A stretch of DNA of 39,101 nt, taken from the NCBI GenBank assembly GCA_050485785.1, contig JBJHCA010000025.1, forward strand, positions 1-39,101, given 5' to 3'. The notes under the pieces were generated by a model. That model was given only the letters and a program-made list of their open reading frames with translations, searched no databases and was not told the origin of the DNA. Source of the DNA: JBJHCA01 sp050485785. Lineage in GTDB: Bacteria; Bacteroidota; Bacteroidia; Chitinophagales; Saprospiraceae. Position 1 is the stretch's first letter, and every line of letters starts with the position of its first letter. Positions 14,186 to 23,602 of the stretch are shown in pieces. The position numbers were made by a program, and so were the translations under genes.

Positions 14186-16426
14186 TTAATCGAATCGGTC
14201 GAGATTCATCACTTTGTTCCAGGCTGCCACAAAATCGTTCACAAACTTTTCTCCGGCATCATCACAGGCATACACTTCAGCCAGCGCTCTGAGCTCTGAA
14301 TTGGATCCGAAAATCAGGTCAACCCTGGTGCCTGTCCACTTTTTGTTGCCCGAGCTGCGATCGATGCCTTCAAATACTTCCCGGGAATCTGAAACCGGTT
14401 TCCACCGCGTATTCATATCAAGTAGATTCACAAAAAAGTCATTGGTCAGCTTGCCGGGGCGGTCGGTGAAAACTCCGTGCGATGATTGGTCGTAATTGAT
14501 GTTGATGGCTCGCAATCCGCCGATGAGTACCGTCATTTCCGGTGCGGTGAGGGTCAGCAACTGGGCTTTGTCAATCAGCATCTCCTCGGGCTTGGCTTTC
14601 CATGCGCTGCTCTTGTAATTGCGAAAACCGTCGGCTGCAGGCTCCAAAACGGCAAACGATTCGACGTCGGTCTGCTTCTGCGTGGCATCGGTACGGCCGG
14701 GCCTGAATGGTACAATAATATCGTATCCCGCATCGCGTGCAGCTTTTTCAACACCGGCACATCCGGCCAGAACAATGGTATCCGCCAAAGAAATCCGCTT
14801 GTTGTCGCTGCGGTTCTGATTGAACTCCCGCTGAATGCCCTCAAGGCGGTCAAGGATACCTGAAAGGGCTGAAGGATTATTCACTTCCCAATACTTTTGC
14901 GGTGCCAGCCTGATTCTTGCACCGTTGGCACCGCCGCGCTTATCTGAGCCCCGGAATGTGGATGCTGAAGCCCAGGCAACAGACACCAGTTGCGACACGG
15001 AAAGACCTGAATTCAGTATTGCAGACTTCAAGGAACTGATGTCATGATCATCCACCAGATCGTGGTTAACGGCCGGAACCGGATCCTGCCACAGCAATTC
15101 CTCAGCAGGAACTTCCGGACCCAGGTATCGGGCAACGGGCCCCATATCCCGGTGAGTGAGTTTATACCAGGCCCGGGCAAAGGCATCTGCCAATTCATCG
15201 GGGTTTTGGTGGAAGCGACGTGAGATTTTTTCATACGCCGGATCAAAACGCAGTGAAAGATCGGTGGTGAGCATAAACGGCGGATGCTTGATATCCGGAT
15301 GGTGCGCATCGGGTATTACCCCGTCGCCGTTCCATCCTTTGGGTTGCCACTGATGGGCACCGGCCGGACTCTTGGTGAGTTCCCACTCATAACCGAACAA
15401 GTGCTCAAAGAAGTCGTGACTCCACCGGGCCGGCGTTTTAGTCCATGCTCCTTCAATACCACTGGTGATGGTGTCCGGTCCGCTACCTGTATTGTAGGTG
15501 TTGCGCCAACCCATGCCCAAATCTTCTAATTCCGCAGCAGCAGGTTCACGGCCCACATACTGACCGGGATCCGCAGCACCATGGGTTTTTCCGAAAGTAT
15601 GACCACCGGCTATAAGGGCAACAGTCTCTTCATCATTCATGGCCATGCGGCCAAAAGTTTCGCGAATATCCCTGGCGGCTTTAATTGGATCTGGGTTTCC
15701 GTTGGGTCCTTCAGGATTCACGTAAATCAAGCCCATCTGCACTGCCCCCAGCGGGTTCTCCAGCTCTCTGTCGCCGGAATAGCGCTGATCACCCAGCCAT
15801 TCGGATTCTGAACCCCAGTAAACATCTTCTTCCGGCTCCCAAACATCCTCGCGTCCGCCGGCAAATCCGAATGTCTTGAATCCCATGGATTCAAGCGCTA
15901 CATTTCCAGTAAGGATCATCAGATCAGCCCAGGATATTTTACGGCCGTATTTTTTCTTGATGGGCCACAACAGCATTCTTGCCTTGTCGAGATTGGCATT
16001 GTCAGGCCAGCTATTGAGCGGTGCAAAGCGCAATGTGCCCGAACCGGCCCCTCCCCTGCCATCGGCTATCCTGTATGTGCCGGCACTATGCCAGGCCATG
16101 CGGATAAAAAAGGGCCCGTAGTGACCGTAATCAGCAGGCCACCAATCCTTAGAGTCTGTCATCAACTGATGCAGATCTTTTTTTACGGCCTCCAGGTCCA
16201 GACTCTTAAATGCTTCGGCATAGTTGAAATCACTGCCCATGGGATCAGACATTGACGAATGCTGACGCAAAATATTCAGCTTCAACATGTTGGGCCACCA
16301 GTCGCGGTTTGATGTACCGCCACCACCGGTTCTTCTCTTCATCCCCGATGAAAAAGGACATTGACTCCCTGAATTGGCGCTGTGACCATGGTCACCATTG
16401 GATTTTGTATTCATGTTGTCCATCAT
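14186..16426 (-). CDS. katG: Catalase-peroxidase
   Basis: KatG is a haem enzyme that dismutates hydrogen peroxide and also acts as a peroxidase. The 746-residue product has two peroxidase domains. In the N-terminal domain the distal residues are R109, W112 and H113 (RMAWHSAGTYR). The Trp-Tyr-Met adduct is W112-Y235 (MGLIYVNPEG) and M261 (GRMAMNDEE). The proximal haem ligand is H276 in IAGGHTFGKTHGA. The C-terminal domain (from about 440) is complete but lacks haem ligands, as usual. No signal peptide is seen. It is monocistronic, with a palindromic site about 100 bases upstream and its own terminator, consistent with peroxide-inducible expression. Confidence 0.96.
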   Translation of the reverse strand: MMDNMNTKSNGDHGHSANSGSQCPFSSGMKRRTGGGGTSNRDWWPNMLKLNILRQHSSMSDPMGSDFNYAEAFKSLDLEAVKKDLHQLMTDSKDWWPADYGHYGPFFIRMAWHSAGTYRIADGRGGAGSGTLRFAPLNSWPDNANLDKARMLLWPIKKKYGRKISWADLMILTGNVALESMGFKTFGFAGGREDVWEPEEDVYWGSESEWLGDQRYSGDRELENPLGAVQMGLIYVNPEGPNGNPDPIKAARDIRETFGRMAMNDEETVALIAGGHTFGKTHGAADPGQYVGREPAAAELEDLGMGWRNTYNTGSGPDTITSGIEGAWTKTPARWSHDFFEHLFGYEWELTKSPAGAHQWQPKGWNGDGVIPDAHHPDIKHPPFMLTTDLSLRFDPAYEKISRRFHQNPDELADAFARAWYKLTHRDMGPVARYLGPEVPAEELLWQDPVPAVNHDLVDDHDISSLKSAILNSGLSVSQLVSVAWASASTFRGSDKRGGANGARIRLAPQKYWEVNNPSALSGILDRLEGIQREFNQNRSDNKRISLADTIVLAGCAGVEKAARDAGYDIIVPFRPGRTDATQKQTDVESFAVLEPAADGFRNYKSSAWKAKPEEMLIDKAQLLTLTAPEMTVLIGGLRAININYDQSSHGVFTDRPGKLTNDFFVNLLDMNTRWKPVSDSREVFEGIDRSSGNKKWTGTRVDLIFGSNSELRALAEVYACDDAGEKFVNDFVAAWNKVMNLDRFD

Positions 16427-16527
16427 TTTGATAAGTTTTTGTTAACAACTATTTTAAGTGATTGCTGAAAAAATAGTTTTGCCTCAGTCGCTTTTTTTAT
16501 CAAGAAAATAAATATTCTAAATAGTTG

Positions 16528-16553
16528 TGATAGATATTATCTATTAACTATCA
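16528..16553 (-). promoter_or_regulatory. katG upstream palindrome, OxyR-like operator
   Basis: ATAGATATTATCTAT (16530-16544) is a perfect 15-base palindrome with the ATAG-N7-CTAT form of an OxyR half-region. It is nested in a wider pair TGATAG (16528-16533) / CTATCA (16548-16553). It sits 102 bases upstream of the katG start. OxyR or another peroxide sensor is the obvious candidate, but the second ATAG-N7-CTAT unit of a full site is not clean. Confidence 0.5.
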
Positions 16554-16599
16554 AGTCTGCTTATTGATACAGAAAAATGTAGTCGGTTTAACTCCTCTT

Positions 16600-16636
16600 T
16601 TAAGTTAAGACTCTTGGTCATGTAGTCTTGACTTAA
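16600..16636. repeat. Inverted repeat between acyltransferase gene and katG
   Basis: TTAAGTTAAGACT (16600-16612) pairs with AGTCTTGACTTAA (16624-16636), 12 of 13 positions, around an 11-base loop. Flanking words GGTTTAACTC (16585-16594) and GAGTTTAACCC (near 16648-16658) partly extend the symmetry. There is no T-run, so it is more likely an RNA structure or a protein site than an intrinsic terminator. Confidence 0.5.
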
Positions 16637-16673
16637 CCCATCGGAATTGAGTTTAACCCGCCGCAACAAAGGC

Positions 16674-18005
16674 CTACCGTCCTATTTCTTTACGCAGATT
16701 CTGCCACACCTGATGCACTTTATTCCATTCCTGTTTTAGCCATTCGCCCTCTCTTACATTCAGCCAGGCCAATCTTCGCCTGAACACATTGTGCTTAAGA
16801 TATGGCCAACGCTCCAGGTGAACCAGTCCGGCCAGCGGCCATGAAAAGAATAGCACCATCAACACAGGCCAGGTAAACATACCGGTGAGGGCCAAAATGA
16901 TCAGCAAAATGAAATACCAAACGGGCAAAACGATAAGACCTCCCACAAAACGAACCGTGGATAAAAATCCGGGGTCGACCACTTTCTTCAGTAGATAATG
17001 CCTGATAAACTGATCGGGAAGATAGTGCACCAACACGCTGTACCAGGTAAACGGCCAGGTGAGCATCACCCACATTGGAGTTCTGAGCCCGGTAAGCGGC
17101 TGCCAGAAAGGGATTTTCTTGCTGTCGGCCAGCGATATCCACCGGTTTAAGGCCAGGGTCCATTCATTCCACAGATTGGCATGGTGCTGCCGTATGGTAT
17201 TCAGGTACTGCGTATGCTGCTTTTCAAAACTGTAGCGAAATGAAGGTGATTGCAGGCCGGGTGGTTTCCCTGTGGAAGCTGCCAGCAACCACTGCATCGA
17301 ATTTTCATACATGTCGGCATCATCATGAGGGAAATGCACCATGAGCTGACCCATGGCACTGTGAATATCCTCCATCAGTCTGTTCATGGCCAGCACCGGC
17401 TTGCGGTCATACAGTCCGCTGTACTCGCTGATCATAATGGGTGGCCCGTATTTCAGTACCACATCGGCCCTGAACTCCGATACGGAAGTATAAGTAAGTC
17501 CCACGGGGACAATGGCAATATCGCGCCGGCCGCTGCGCTCCCAGGCATCAAAGGCAAATCTGGCCAGTCCTTTGCGCAAAGGAAGCAGTTTGCGCCCCTC
17601 CACCTGAATGCCTTCGGGGAAAATACCGGCCATGCGTCCCCGGGCCAGTTGAGCCGCAATAAAGTTAAACGTTTCTTCATTTTTCATCATCAGGTGCTTG
17701 CCGTCGCGCGGGCGGTAAATGGGAAGCATCCTCAGAAAGCGGAAAAAGGCTGCGGCGGCAGGGTGCTTGAATACATCGGCTCGGGTTACAAAGTACGGGA
17801 GCTCATGCAGTCGGGTGAGAATGTGGAGCGGGTCCATCAGGGCGTTCTGGTGATTGCCCGCTAAGATCACCGGCATATTGCGGGGAACGTATTGGGTACC
17901 GGTTACCTGTGTCCTGCGCTGATATATGCGCAATCCCAGATAAACGTACTCCCTCAGGGGAAGTAATACCAGCGTTCTTATGGTTTTAACCTTGAATCGC
18001 GCCAT
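16674..18005 (-). CDS. PlsC-type 1-acylglycerol-3-phosphate (or glycerol-3-phosphate) acyltransferase
   Basis: A 443-residue membrane protein. The N-terminal ~230 residues are a PlsC acyltransferase domain: motif I is NHQNALMDP (histidine and aspartate separated by five residues, the spacing I associate with the Sct1/Gpt2-like group), motif II has RADVF...FRFLRMLPIYRPRDG, motif III is GIFPEGIQVE, and motif IV is IAIVPVGLTY. After a helical linker the C-terminus has several hydrophobic segments (MWVMLTWPFTWYSVLVHYLP; LIVLPVWYFILLIILALTG). It should acylate a glycerophospholipid precursor at the inner membrane. I choose the ATG at 18003-18005 (MARFKVKTIRT); the frame extends further upstream, but that would overlap the transporter gene by 79 bases instead of 28. 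Confidence 0.82.
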   Translation of the reverse strand: MARFKVKTIRTLVLLPLREYVYLGLRIYQRRTQVTGTQYVPRNMPVILAGNHQNALMDPLHILTRLHELPYFVTRADVFKHPAAAAFFRFLRMLPIYRPRDGKHLMMKNEETFNFIAAQLARGRMAGIFPEGIQVEGRKLLPLRKGLARFAFDAWERSGRRDIAIVPVGLTYTSVSEFRADVVLKYGPPIMISEYSGLYDRKPVLAMNRLMEDIHSAMGQLMVHFPHDDADMYENSMQWLLAASTGKPPGLQSPSFRYSFEKQHTQYLNTIRQHHANLWNEWTLALNRWISLADSKKIPFWQPLTGLRTPMWVMLTWPFTWYSVLVHYLPDQFIRHYLLKKVVDPGFLSTVRFVGGLIVLPVWYFILLIILALTGMFTWPVLMVLFFSWPLAGLVHLERWPYLKHNVFRRRLAWLNVREGEWLKQEWNKVHQVWQNLRKEIGR

Positions 18006-18886
18006 GCAAAAAACAATGCTATACCGAGGCCTGACACCATGTGCCACACTCCCCACAGTGCGGCGATCATGGCCATGCCTCCCATCTGATCAAAAAATGT
18101 AAAAATAAGCACCAGACCCAGTCCGCTGTTTTGAATTCCCGTTTCAATCGACAAAGTACGCCGGTCTTTGGTGGGAAGTCCGGCGGCAACGCCCGTCAGG
18201 TAACCCACAGCCAGAGCCAGACTGTTTTGCAAAAATACCAGAACAAACAGCACAGTGAAAAATTCAAAAAGCAGATCGAGATTGTTCAATACCGCAATCA
18301 CAATGAGGCCCATAAACAGCAGCACGCCTCCCACCTTGAAATAGACAGAAAGACGCATGGCCATGGCAGGATACAATGCCCGGGTAATCATGCCCAACAG
18401 CAGCGGAACTCCCAGTATTAGCATCACCAGCCTGGCCAGCACCCAGCCATCCACCTCAATAGTACGGATCAGGTCGGCAGCAGGCGGATAAGAGCGGCTG
18501 AGCAGACTGAACACGAGCGGGGTCATAATAACGGCAAGCAGCGTTACCACGGCAGTCATACTCACCGAAAGTGCCGGATTACCCCTGGCCAGCATGGTAA
18601 AAAAGTTAGACATGTTTCCGCCCGGGCAGGCAGCCACTATAAACATCCCCAATGCAAATGCCGGATGCGGCTGCAAAGCATAAACCATCCCCAGCGTAAG
18701 CAGGGGAAGCAGAATATACTGGCTTCCCAGCCCTGCCAGTGCGGAAGTTGGCTGCCTGATGATGGCTTTAAAATCCGCAGGCTTTATCTCCAGCGCCACC
18801 CCGTAAATAATTACGGCCAGCAATATATTCAGCAGATCGAGATCGCGCTCGCTGAAATTGATCTGCACATGGTCAATCTCCGGCAT
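17978..18886 (-). CDS. BASS-family sodium-coupled transporter
   Basis: The 302-residue integral membrane protein belongs to the bile acid:sodium symporter (BASS/SBF) family, with about nine to ten hydrophobic helices. Diagnostic sites are AACPGGNMSNFFTMLARGN (the first crossover and sodium site) and IETGIQNSGLGLVLIFTFF (the second crossover, with E-T-G-x-Q-N). Bacterial BASS proteins carry small organic anions (pantoate and others); the substrate cannot be read here. The gene overlaps the acyltransferase by 28 bases, so both are on one transcript, divergent from tRNA-Gly. Confidence 0.88.
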   Translation of the reverse strand: MPEIDHVQINFSERDLDLLNILLAVIIYGVALEIKPADFKAIIRQPTSALAGLGSQYILLPLLTLGMVYALQPHPAFALGMFIVAACPGGNMSNFFTMLARGNPALSVSMTAVVTLLAVIMTPLVFSLLSRSYPPAADLIRTIEVDGWVLARLVMLILGVPLLLGMITRALYPAMAMRLSVYFKVGGVLLFMGLIVIAVLNNLDLLFEFFTVLFVLVFLQNSLALAVGYLTGVAAGLPTKDRRTLSIETGIQNSGLGLVLIFTFFDQMGGMAMIAALWGVWHMVSGLGIALFFAWRDSRLKP

Positions 18887-18996
18887 TGCCCCTTGTAGTT
18901 TAGTGGTTCCCGACGCGCAAAGTAAAGCTTTTCAGCGGGATAAGCTGCACCCGTAAACAAGGGGAAAAAATGCCAAAAAAATAAGGCAGGCAATGG

Positions 18997-19026
18997 TTGC
19001 AATAATTAAAAAGCCGCTTATCTTTG
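18997..19026 (+). promoter_or_regulatory. tRNA-Gly promoter
   Basis: TTG (18997-18999), 19 bases, then TATCTTTG (19019-19026) exactly fits the Bacteroidetes promoter TTG-N19-TAnnTTTG. The tRNA begins 20 bases after the -7 box. This is the best-formed promoter in the window. Confidence 0.75.
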
Positions 19027-19045
19027 CACTCGCCAACGCGCAAAA

Positions 19046-19117
19046 GCGGGAGTAGCTCAGGGGTAGAGCACAACCTTGCCAAGGTTGGGGTCGAGGGTTC
19101 AAATCCCTTCTCCCGCT
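19046..19117 (+). tRNA. tRNA-Gly, anticodon GCC
   Basis: A 72-base cloverleaf. The acceptor stem GCGGGAG pairs with CTCCCGC (discriminator T); the D arm is GCTC-AGGGGTA-GAGC; the anticodon stem CAACC/GGTTG encloses TTGCCAA with anticodon GCC; the T arm is GAGGG-TTCAAAT-CCCTT with one G-T pair. No CCA is encoded. It reads glycine GGC and GGT codons. A clean promoter lies just upstream. Confidence 0.97.
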
Positions 19118-19385
19118 CATTTCAAACTTTTTTACCACTTCAAGTCAGGACATTACTCAGCACCGGTGACGGATGTCACGGCTGTGTACTTTCCTCAGTT
19201 TCTGGCCGGTTGGGTTTTATTGGGGATATCTCTTTGTTGCCGCCCTCCGGGCGGTGTAGCTTTGATGGCTTCGTTGTCCTGTAATCAGCCTGCTCCCCTC
19301 TTTTTTTCAATATTGCTGACTGCATAAAATATGAGCCATTCCGATTGACCGGAATGATAAATCTGACGCTTGCTGTGTGCAGGTC
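19118..19385. other. Intergenic region with two short hairpins
   Basis: CCGCCC-TCC-GGGCGG (19240-19254) and CATTCCG-6-CGGAATG (19337-19356) are stable stems without T-runs. The second lies between the tRNA transcript and the phosphodiesterase stop, so it may end transcription from either side. No gene is seen. Confidence 0.35.
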
Positions 19386-20621
19386 TTAGTGGGCCTTCAG
19401 CATGTTTTCAACCTGCCTGATATCGGCATCCGACTCGGACGGATCGATGCCCAGCAATCGGGCGATCAGCACGTACAGATGGAGGTTCTCCAGGGCAGGA
19501 GCTACATGACCTTCGCGAAACATGGGCCCGGTGGCGTAAAAAATGCCGTGCATATCGGGATGCAGATTGTCATACCCGTGATTGCCCTTCATGGTATAAT
19601 TGCGCCAGCTCCAGCCTATAGTCCAGCCCGGATCGGCCAGGATAACCATATCGTTTACCCGGGGATGATGGCCATAATTGAGCCTTTCAGGTAATTCACC
19701 GGCCTTCCATACACTTACGTGGTCAATGGCTTGTAAGCCTTCGTACAACTCTTCGAGTTTTCCTTCCGCTGCTTTGATGTTCAGCATGGCTGTACTTCCG
19801 TCAAAAAAACTGATGAATGCGGTATCCACATGCTCATCCAGGTTAATATGTCGCTCGGGGCTGATGTCGGTCATACCGTGATCAGACACTACAATAAAGT
19901 GAATGGAATCGCGGTGTGGCAGCGTATCGATACCGGCAAGAAACACGCCAATCAGGCTGTCCTTCATGGCCAGGGTACTCAGGGTCTTTTCACCCAAGGG
20001 TCCATGCCAGTGACCATCCGAATCCACCTGGTGATAGTACCATGTAATGAGGTGGGGACGCTCCCCGTGAGGGAGGTTCAACCAGTGGATCACGGTGTCA
20101 ATTCTGTCACCGTAGGGAAAATCGCCCTGATATGCTTTCCAGTAATCGGGGCGAACTCCCTGTACATCGGCTTCGCTGCCCACCCAAAAAAAGGATGCCG
20201 TTTTCAGTCCGTGTTTGCCGGCCGTTACCCAGATGGGTTCTCCGCCATAGAATTTACCGTCGCGAACCGATTCCCGGTTGCTTTTATTGTAGTTCTCGTC
20301 CAGCACGGCACAGTAAAACCTGTTGGCCACAATGCCGTGATGATCGGGATACAGCCCGGTAGCCATGCTGTAATGGTTGGCAAAAGTACCGGTGGGGAAC
20401 ACCGGAATAAAGGCTTCTGCTCTTACACCTCCCGCTGCCAGCATGTCGAGATGTGGTGTTTGTACATGGTCAGGCTGGTCCCACCGAACCCCGTCCAGCG
20501 ACAGTACCACCACGTAATACGGCGAATGTTCCTGCTGACTGTACAAGCTGACTGAGGTGTGCACAGTCAGGGTAACCAAAGCAATGAGTGACAATAAGAA
20601 TCCGGGAACATTCTTTCGCAT
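19386..20621 (-). CDS. Secreted nucleotide pyrophosphatase/phosphodiesterase (NPP, alkaline phosphatase superfamily)
   Basis: The 411-residue protein begins with a signal peptide (MRKNVPGFLLSLIALVTL). The core is a type I phosphodiesterase/nucleotide pyrophosphatase: VVVLSLDGVRWD (metal ligand D43), the nucleophile T79 in FPTGTFANHYSMATG, WYYHQVDSDGHWHGP, VVSDHGMTDI and KGNHGYDN supply the remaining Asp and His ligands of a two-zinc site. Relatives cleave pyrophosphate or phosphodiester bonds of nucleotides outside the cytoplasm; substrate is unknown. The frame extends 8 residues further, but a perfect TATTTTTG -7 box lies over that extension, so the ATG at 20619-20621 is chosen. Confidence 0.88.
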   Translation of the reverse strand: MRKNVPGFLLSLIALVTLTVHTSVSLYSQQEHSPYYVVVLSLDGVRWDQPDHVQTPHLDMLAAGGVRAEAFIPVFPTGTFANHYSMATGLYPDHHGIVANRFYCAVLDENYNKSNRESVRDGKFYGGEPIWVTAGKHGLKTASFFWVGSEADVQGVRPDYWKAYQGDFPYGDRIDTVIHWLNLPHGERPHLITWYYHQVDSDGHWHGPLGEKTLSTLAMKDSLIGVFLAGIDTLPHRDSIHFIVVSDHGMTDISPERHINLDEHVDTAFISFFDGSTAMLNIKAAEGKLEELYEGLQAIDHVSVWKAGELPERLNYGHHPRVNDMVILADPGWTIGWSWRNYTMKGNHGYDNLHPDMHGIFYATGPMFREGHVAPALENLHLYVLIARLLGIDPSESDADIRQVENMLKAH

Positions 20622-20642
20622 GACGGAGATTTGAGTGAAGGC

Positions 20643-20650
20643 CAAAAATA
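20643..20650 (-). promoter_or_regulatory. -7 box of the phosphodiesterase gene
   Basis: TATTTTTG on the minus strand matches TAnnTTTG and ends 21 bases before the preferred ATG. Its position excludes the longer start at 20645. The rest of the 20651-20911 spacer shows no gene. Confidence 0.5.
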
Positions 20651-20911
20651 CGACCTTCGGCCGGAAAACGGAAGCTGCTGCGTAAAGTTTGCGTTAAGCC
20701 TTGAGCTCTGAAAAGTGTGATCCAGGCACACAATTCCCGGCAGGTTCTTTTCCCGAAGGAGCATGATGCCGCTGGGGTGCATCTACGAATGCACTGAGTT
20801 GGGGACTTTGGCCAAAGCCAATTCCTTTACATCAGTACGAAGTACTGCCACAAAAAGTGATGTATAACAATAAACATCCAACACCGGCTTATCAGTAATT
20901 ATACATCCGTT

Positions 20912-22696
20912 TTAATCCCTTGTTTGTTCCTGTGCCGGCACCCGATAGACAGGGTATCGCCGGTATCCCGGCTCACTGAACTCCGACCGCTCGTAAATAT
21001 AGCGAAGCTGAGCCATCACATTGCCCGCAAAGTCGAGATCTTCGGCCTGCTTTTGCCTGAAAGCCGCCTTGAGATCGGGATCATCTTCCAGAATGTCAGG
21101 GGCGATGTCCTCAAACAGATAGGCCGAGAAAAACTCCTTGCGCTGCAAAATGCTGTTAAAATAGCCCCATGCGAAGTAACTGTCGGGGGCTTCCGGCTCC
21201 AGTGCGTGCATGATAAACGGAAGCCGACGCTGCCGGGCGGGAATATACCACCAGCCGGCCTGCACTTCGAGGCTGTCGGTGAATGACTCAAGGCTTACCG
21301 AAGTGTGCAGAAACCGGCCTTCAAACGGCGTGCCCAAAGTACTGACATCATGGATCCGGTAGTACTCGAGCAGCATGGTTCGCGAGGAATCCAGGGTGTA
21401 CATTTCCACGTGATTATCGGCCAGTCGGTCCACAATTTCCGTCCAGGCTCGCGGAATGATGTAAGCCTCGGGAATGCTCACCTCGTGCTCGACTATGTAG
21501 TGATTGTAAAACGGGATATTGCGGCTGTATGGGCGGTTTATGTCATAGTACAGCCTTGGCTGCCCGGTAATCCGGCTGATGGAATAGCCGGCCTCATATC
21601 CCAGAAAAAAAACCGAGTCAACCTGTGAACGGTCTAAACTGAACCGCAGGGGAAATGAGTCGGCTTCCATCAGGTATTCACCGGCGCGGGCGTATGACTG
21701 CAACAGCGCCGCCCCATTATTGCGGTTGTACTCCATTACGGCCCACAGAAAAGCACCGGTAGCCTCCACCCGCTGATGATAGGGTTTGAGCATATGGGCC
21801 TCTGTCATAAAACCCAGCGAGTTGAACAAGGCTGCATAGCCGGTGGAAAATCGCGGGAGATCATTGAATCCCGCAATTCCGTGATCGGGTATGCCGCGAG
21901 TGTACACGTAAGGGCACATGGGGTAGCCGGCCTCTTCCATGGTCTGGTAAAGGAAGGGTTTCAGGTTGCGATTGAGCAGGTTTCTGAGCGGCAGGGGTAG
22001 TTTTTCGTGCTGCGTGGCCAGCAGAGTCATTACATGCTGGTAATCAGCACCGTTGGTAGTATGGGTATCAATGAAGATGTGGGGGCGCCAGCGAGAAAAC
22101 AACCGGTGAAATGCCCGGGCATTTTTGCTGTCGCTTTTCATAAAATCGCGGTTGAGATCCAGGTTGTTCGCATTGCCCCTAAAGCCGTAGCTCTCAGGTC
22201 CTATCTGGTTAACGCGGGTGGTGCTGTTGCGCTGTAAAGCTCCGCCAACATTGTACACCGGAATAATGACCACAATGGTCTGATTGAGAAAAGTGTGGTT
22301 TGCCGGTTCAATCAGCAGTTCGCGGGCAAAAGCCATACTGGCGTCAATTCCACAAGGCTCACCGGGATGGATGCCATTGTTGATCATGATAACACGGTAA
22401 CCGCGGTTGTGCGCAGTATCCGGCTCAAATATGCCATCGCGTGAAATAACGACGGCATGCAGGGGCTTGCCCGAATCGGTTTCGCCAATTTCGAGCAGCC
22501 GCATTGCCCGGTAACGCAGCGACAAGCGGTAATAAAAATCAATCACTTCGTCGTAAGTGGCTGTTGTATTGCGCAGGGTGTCTGCTTCAAACGGTGTGAT
22601 AAACATGCTGCGCTCCGTGGCGGGATCGCGTTCCTCCACATTGCATCCGGCCCCAATCAAAATGAGCAGCATTAAAGGCAAAAAACGAGATTTCAT
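20912..22696 (-). CDS. M14-family zinc carboxypeptidase-like lipoprotein
   Basis: A 594-residue exported protein with a lipobox ending in C18 (LIGAGC). The M14 domain covers about residues 40-330: zinc ligands H110 and E113 (NGIHPGEPCGIDAS) and H212 (FIDTHTTNGADY), plus a catalytic glutamate, probably E299 in FMTEAHMLKPY. The ~260-residue C-terminal part has no motif I recognise and contains strands typical of an accessory domain. M14 enzymes trim C-terminal residues from peptides; some act on cell-wall peptides. Tethering suggests periplasmic or surface peptide processing. Divergent from the next gene, with only a short spacer. Confidence 0.85.
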   Translation of the reverse strand: MKSRFLPLMLLILIGAGCNVEERDPATERSMFITPFEADTLRNTTATYDEVIDFYYRLSLRYRAMRLLEIGETDSGKPLHAVVISRDGIFEPDTAHNRGYRVIMINNGIHPGEPCGIDASMAFARELLIEPANHTFLNQTIVVIIPVYNVGGALQRNSTTRVNQIGPESYGFRGNANNLDLNRDFMKSDSKNARAFHRLFSRWRPHIFIDTHTTNGADYQHVMTLLATQHEKLPLPLRNLLNRNLKPFLYQTMEEAGYPMCPYVYTRGIPDHGIAGFNDLPRFSTGYAALFNSLGFMTEAHMLKPYHQRVEATGAFLWAVMEYNRNNGAALLQSYARAGEYLMEADSFPLRFSLDRSQVDSVFFLGYEAGYSISRITGQPRLYYDINRPYSRNIPFYNHYIVEHEVSIPEAYIIPRAWTEIVDRLADNHVEMYTLDSSRTMLLEYYRIHDVSTLGTPFEGRFLHTSVSLESFTDSLEVQAGWWYIPARQRRLPFIMHALEPEAPDSYFAWGYFNSILQRKEFFSAYLFEDIAPDILEDDPDLKAAFRQKQAEDLDFAGNVMAQLRYIYERSEFSEPGYRRYPVYRVPAQEQTRD

Positions 22697-22798
22697 CCTT
22701 TAAATTTGGGCCAAGTTAGCCAATTTTCAAACAACCTGTCGTTATATAACATCCGGCCCGGTTTGCACTCATCCCGTTCCGGGTTCTTTAATCCGCTT

Positions 22799-23461
22799 AT
22801 GAAAAAAGCCAAAAACAAACAAACCCGCACCAGTTTTACTGCCACAGCCAGTACCGCGCTAAACGTTATTGACGTGGAAGACAATCATCACAGATACCGG
22901 GCAAACGGCTTTGGGGCTGATTTGAAGCTGTGGATGTTATTATTGTGTATAGCTCTTTGTGGGCATTTCCCCGGTTTGGCTTACGGCCAGGGAGAGGTAG
23001 TCAGTGACACCTCCCTGATGTTCAGCATTTGGTTTCCTTCCACACCCCAAAAACAGCAGCAAATTATTGACACCGATTTTGGCGAGGTGGAAGTGACCGC
23101 ATACAGTCTGCAACCCAATGACAAAAATGAACCGGCACTTTTGTACCGCATCGCCTGTACGCGCTATCCCAGAGAAATTTTAACGCGCGATTCCGTTGAG
23201 TTGGCTGCAATTCTTTTGGAAGCTGTTCTGGAACAGGCTCTGGAGCGCGACGGCGGCACACTGATGTACCAAAGTGATATCAGCCACCGGGCTTATCCCG
23301 GTCTGCTGTGGCGTATCAGGCTTCCCAATGAACGTCATCAGATTTATGCCAGAGCCTTTGCCATTGATGACCGAATCTTTACACTGGTAGTGTACATGGC
23401 CGGCCGCAGATCGGAAACGGTCAACAGCACGCGCTTCTTTGAATCCTTTAGCGCCCGCTAA
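22799..23461 (+). CDS. Exported protein of unknown function
   Basis: The frame opens at 22706, but the ATG at 22799 (MKKAKNKQTRTSFTATAS) looks more natural. A hydrophobic segment (WMLLLCIALCGHFPGLAYGQ) lies unusually far from that start, so the true start may be the ATG at 22934, immediately before it. The mature part (MFSIWFPSTPQKQQQIIDTD, ALLYRIACTRYPREIL, LPNERHQIYARAFAIDDRIF, TLVVYMAGRR) is a small alpha-beta domain that recalls the exported proteins with a PsbP/SCP-like fold that measure stress damage (phrases such as 'IYARAF...' followed by a strand are typical). I do not name the family. It is a single gene. Confidence 0.55.
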   Translation: MKKAKNKQTRTSFTATASTALNVIDVEDNHHRYRANGFGADLKLWMLLLCIALCGHFPGLAYGQGEVVSDTSLMFSIWFPSTPQKQQQIIDTDFGEVEVTAYSLQPNDKNEPALLYRIACTRYPREILTRDSVELAAILLEAVLEQALERDGGTLMYQSDISHRAYPGLLWRIRLPNERHQIYARAFAIDDRIFTLVVYMAGRRSETVNSTRFFESFSAR

Positions 23462-23602
23462 ACAGCGGGATCAAGGGCTCTTTGTTGCTCAGCCATGCTT
23501 TTGTTCAATTGGCAGGCAGAAAAAATCCGTCATTCGAATCACTTTGTCATCTGTACGACAAAATTTCTGTTTTTAATCCTAGAGAGGTTTTTTGTTTAAG
23601 TA

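Noticed and set aside
19240..19254. Hairpin CCGCCC-TCC-GGGCGG as tRNA terminator
   Set aside because: No T-run follows and it lies over 120 bases after the tRNA.
11160..22965. Sixteen-base word ATAGCTCTTTGTGGGC shared near 11160 and 22950
   Set aside because: Both copies encode IALCG within hydrophobic signal segments; without flanking similarity this is likely convergence or chance.
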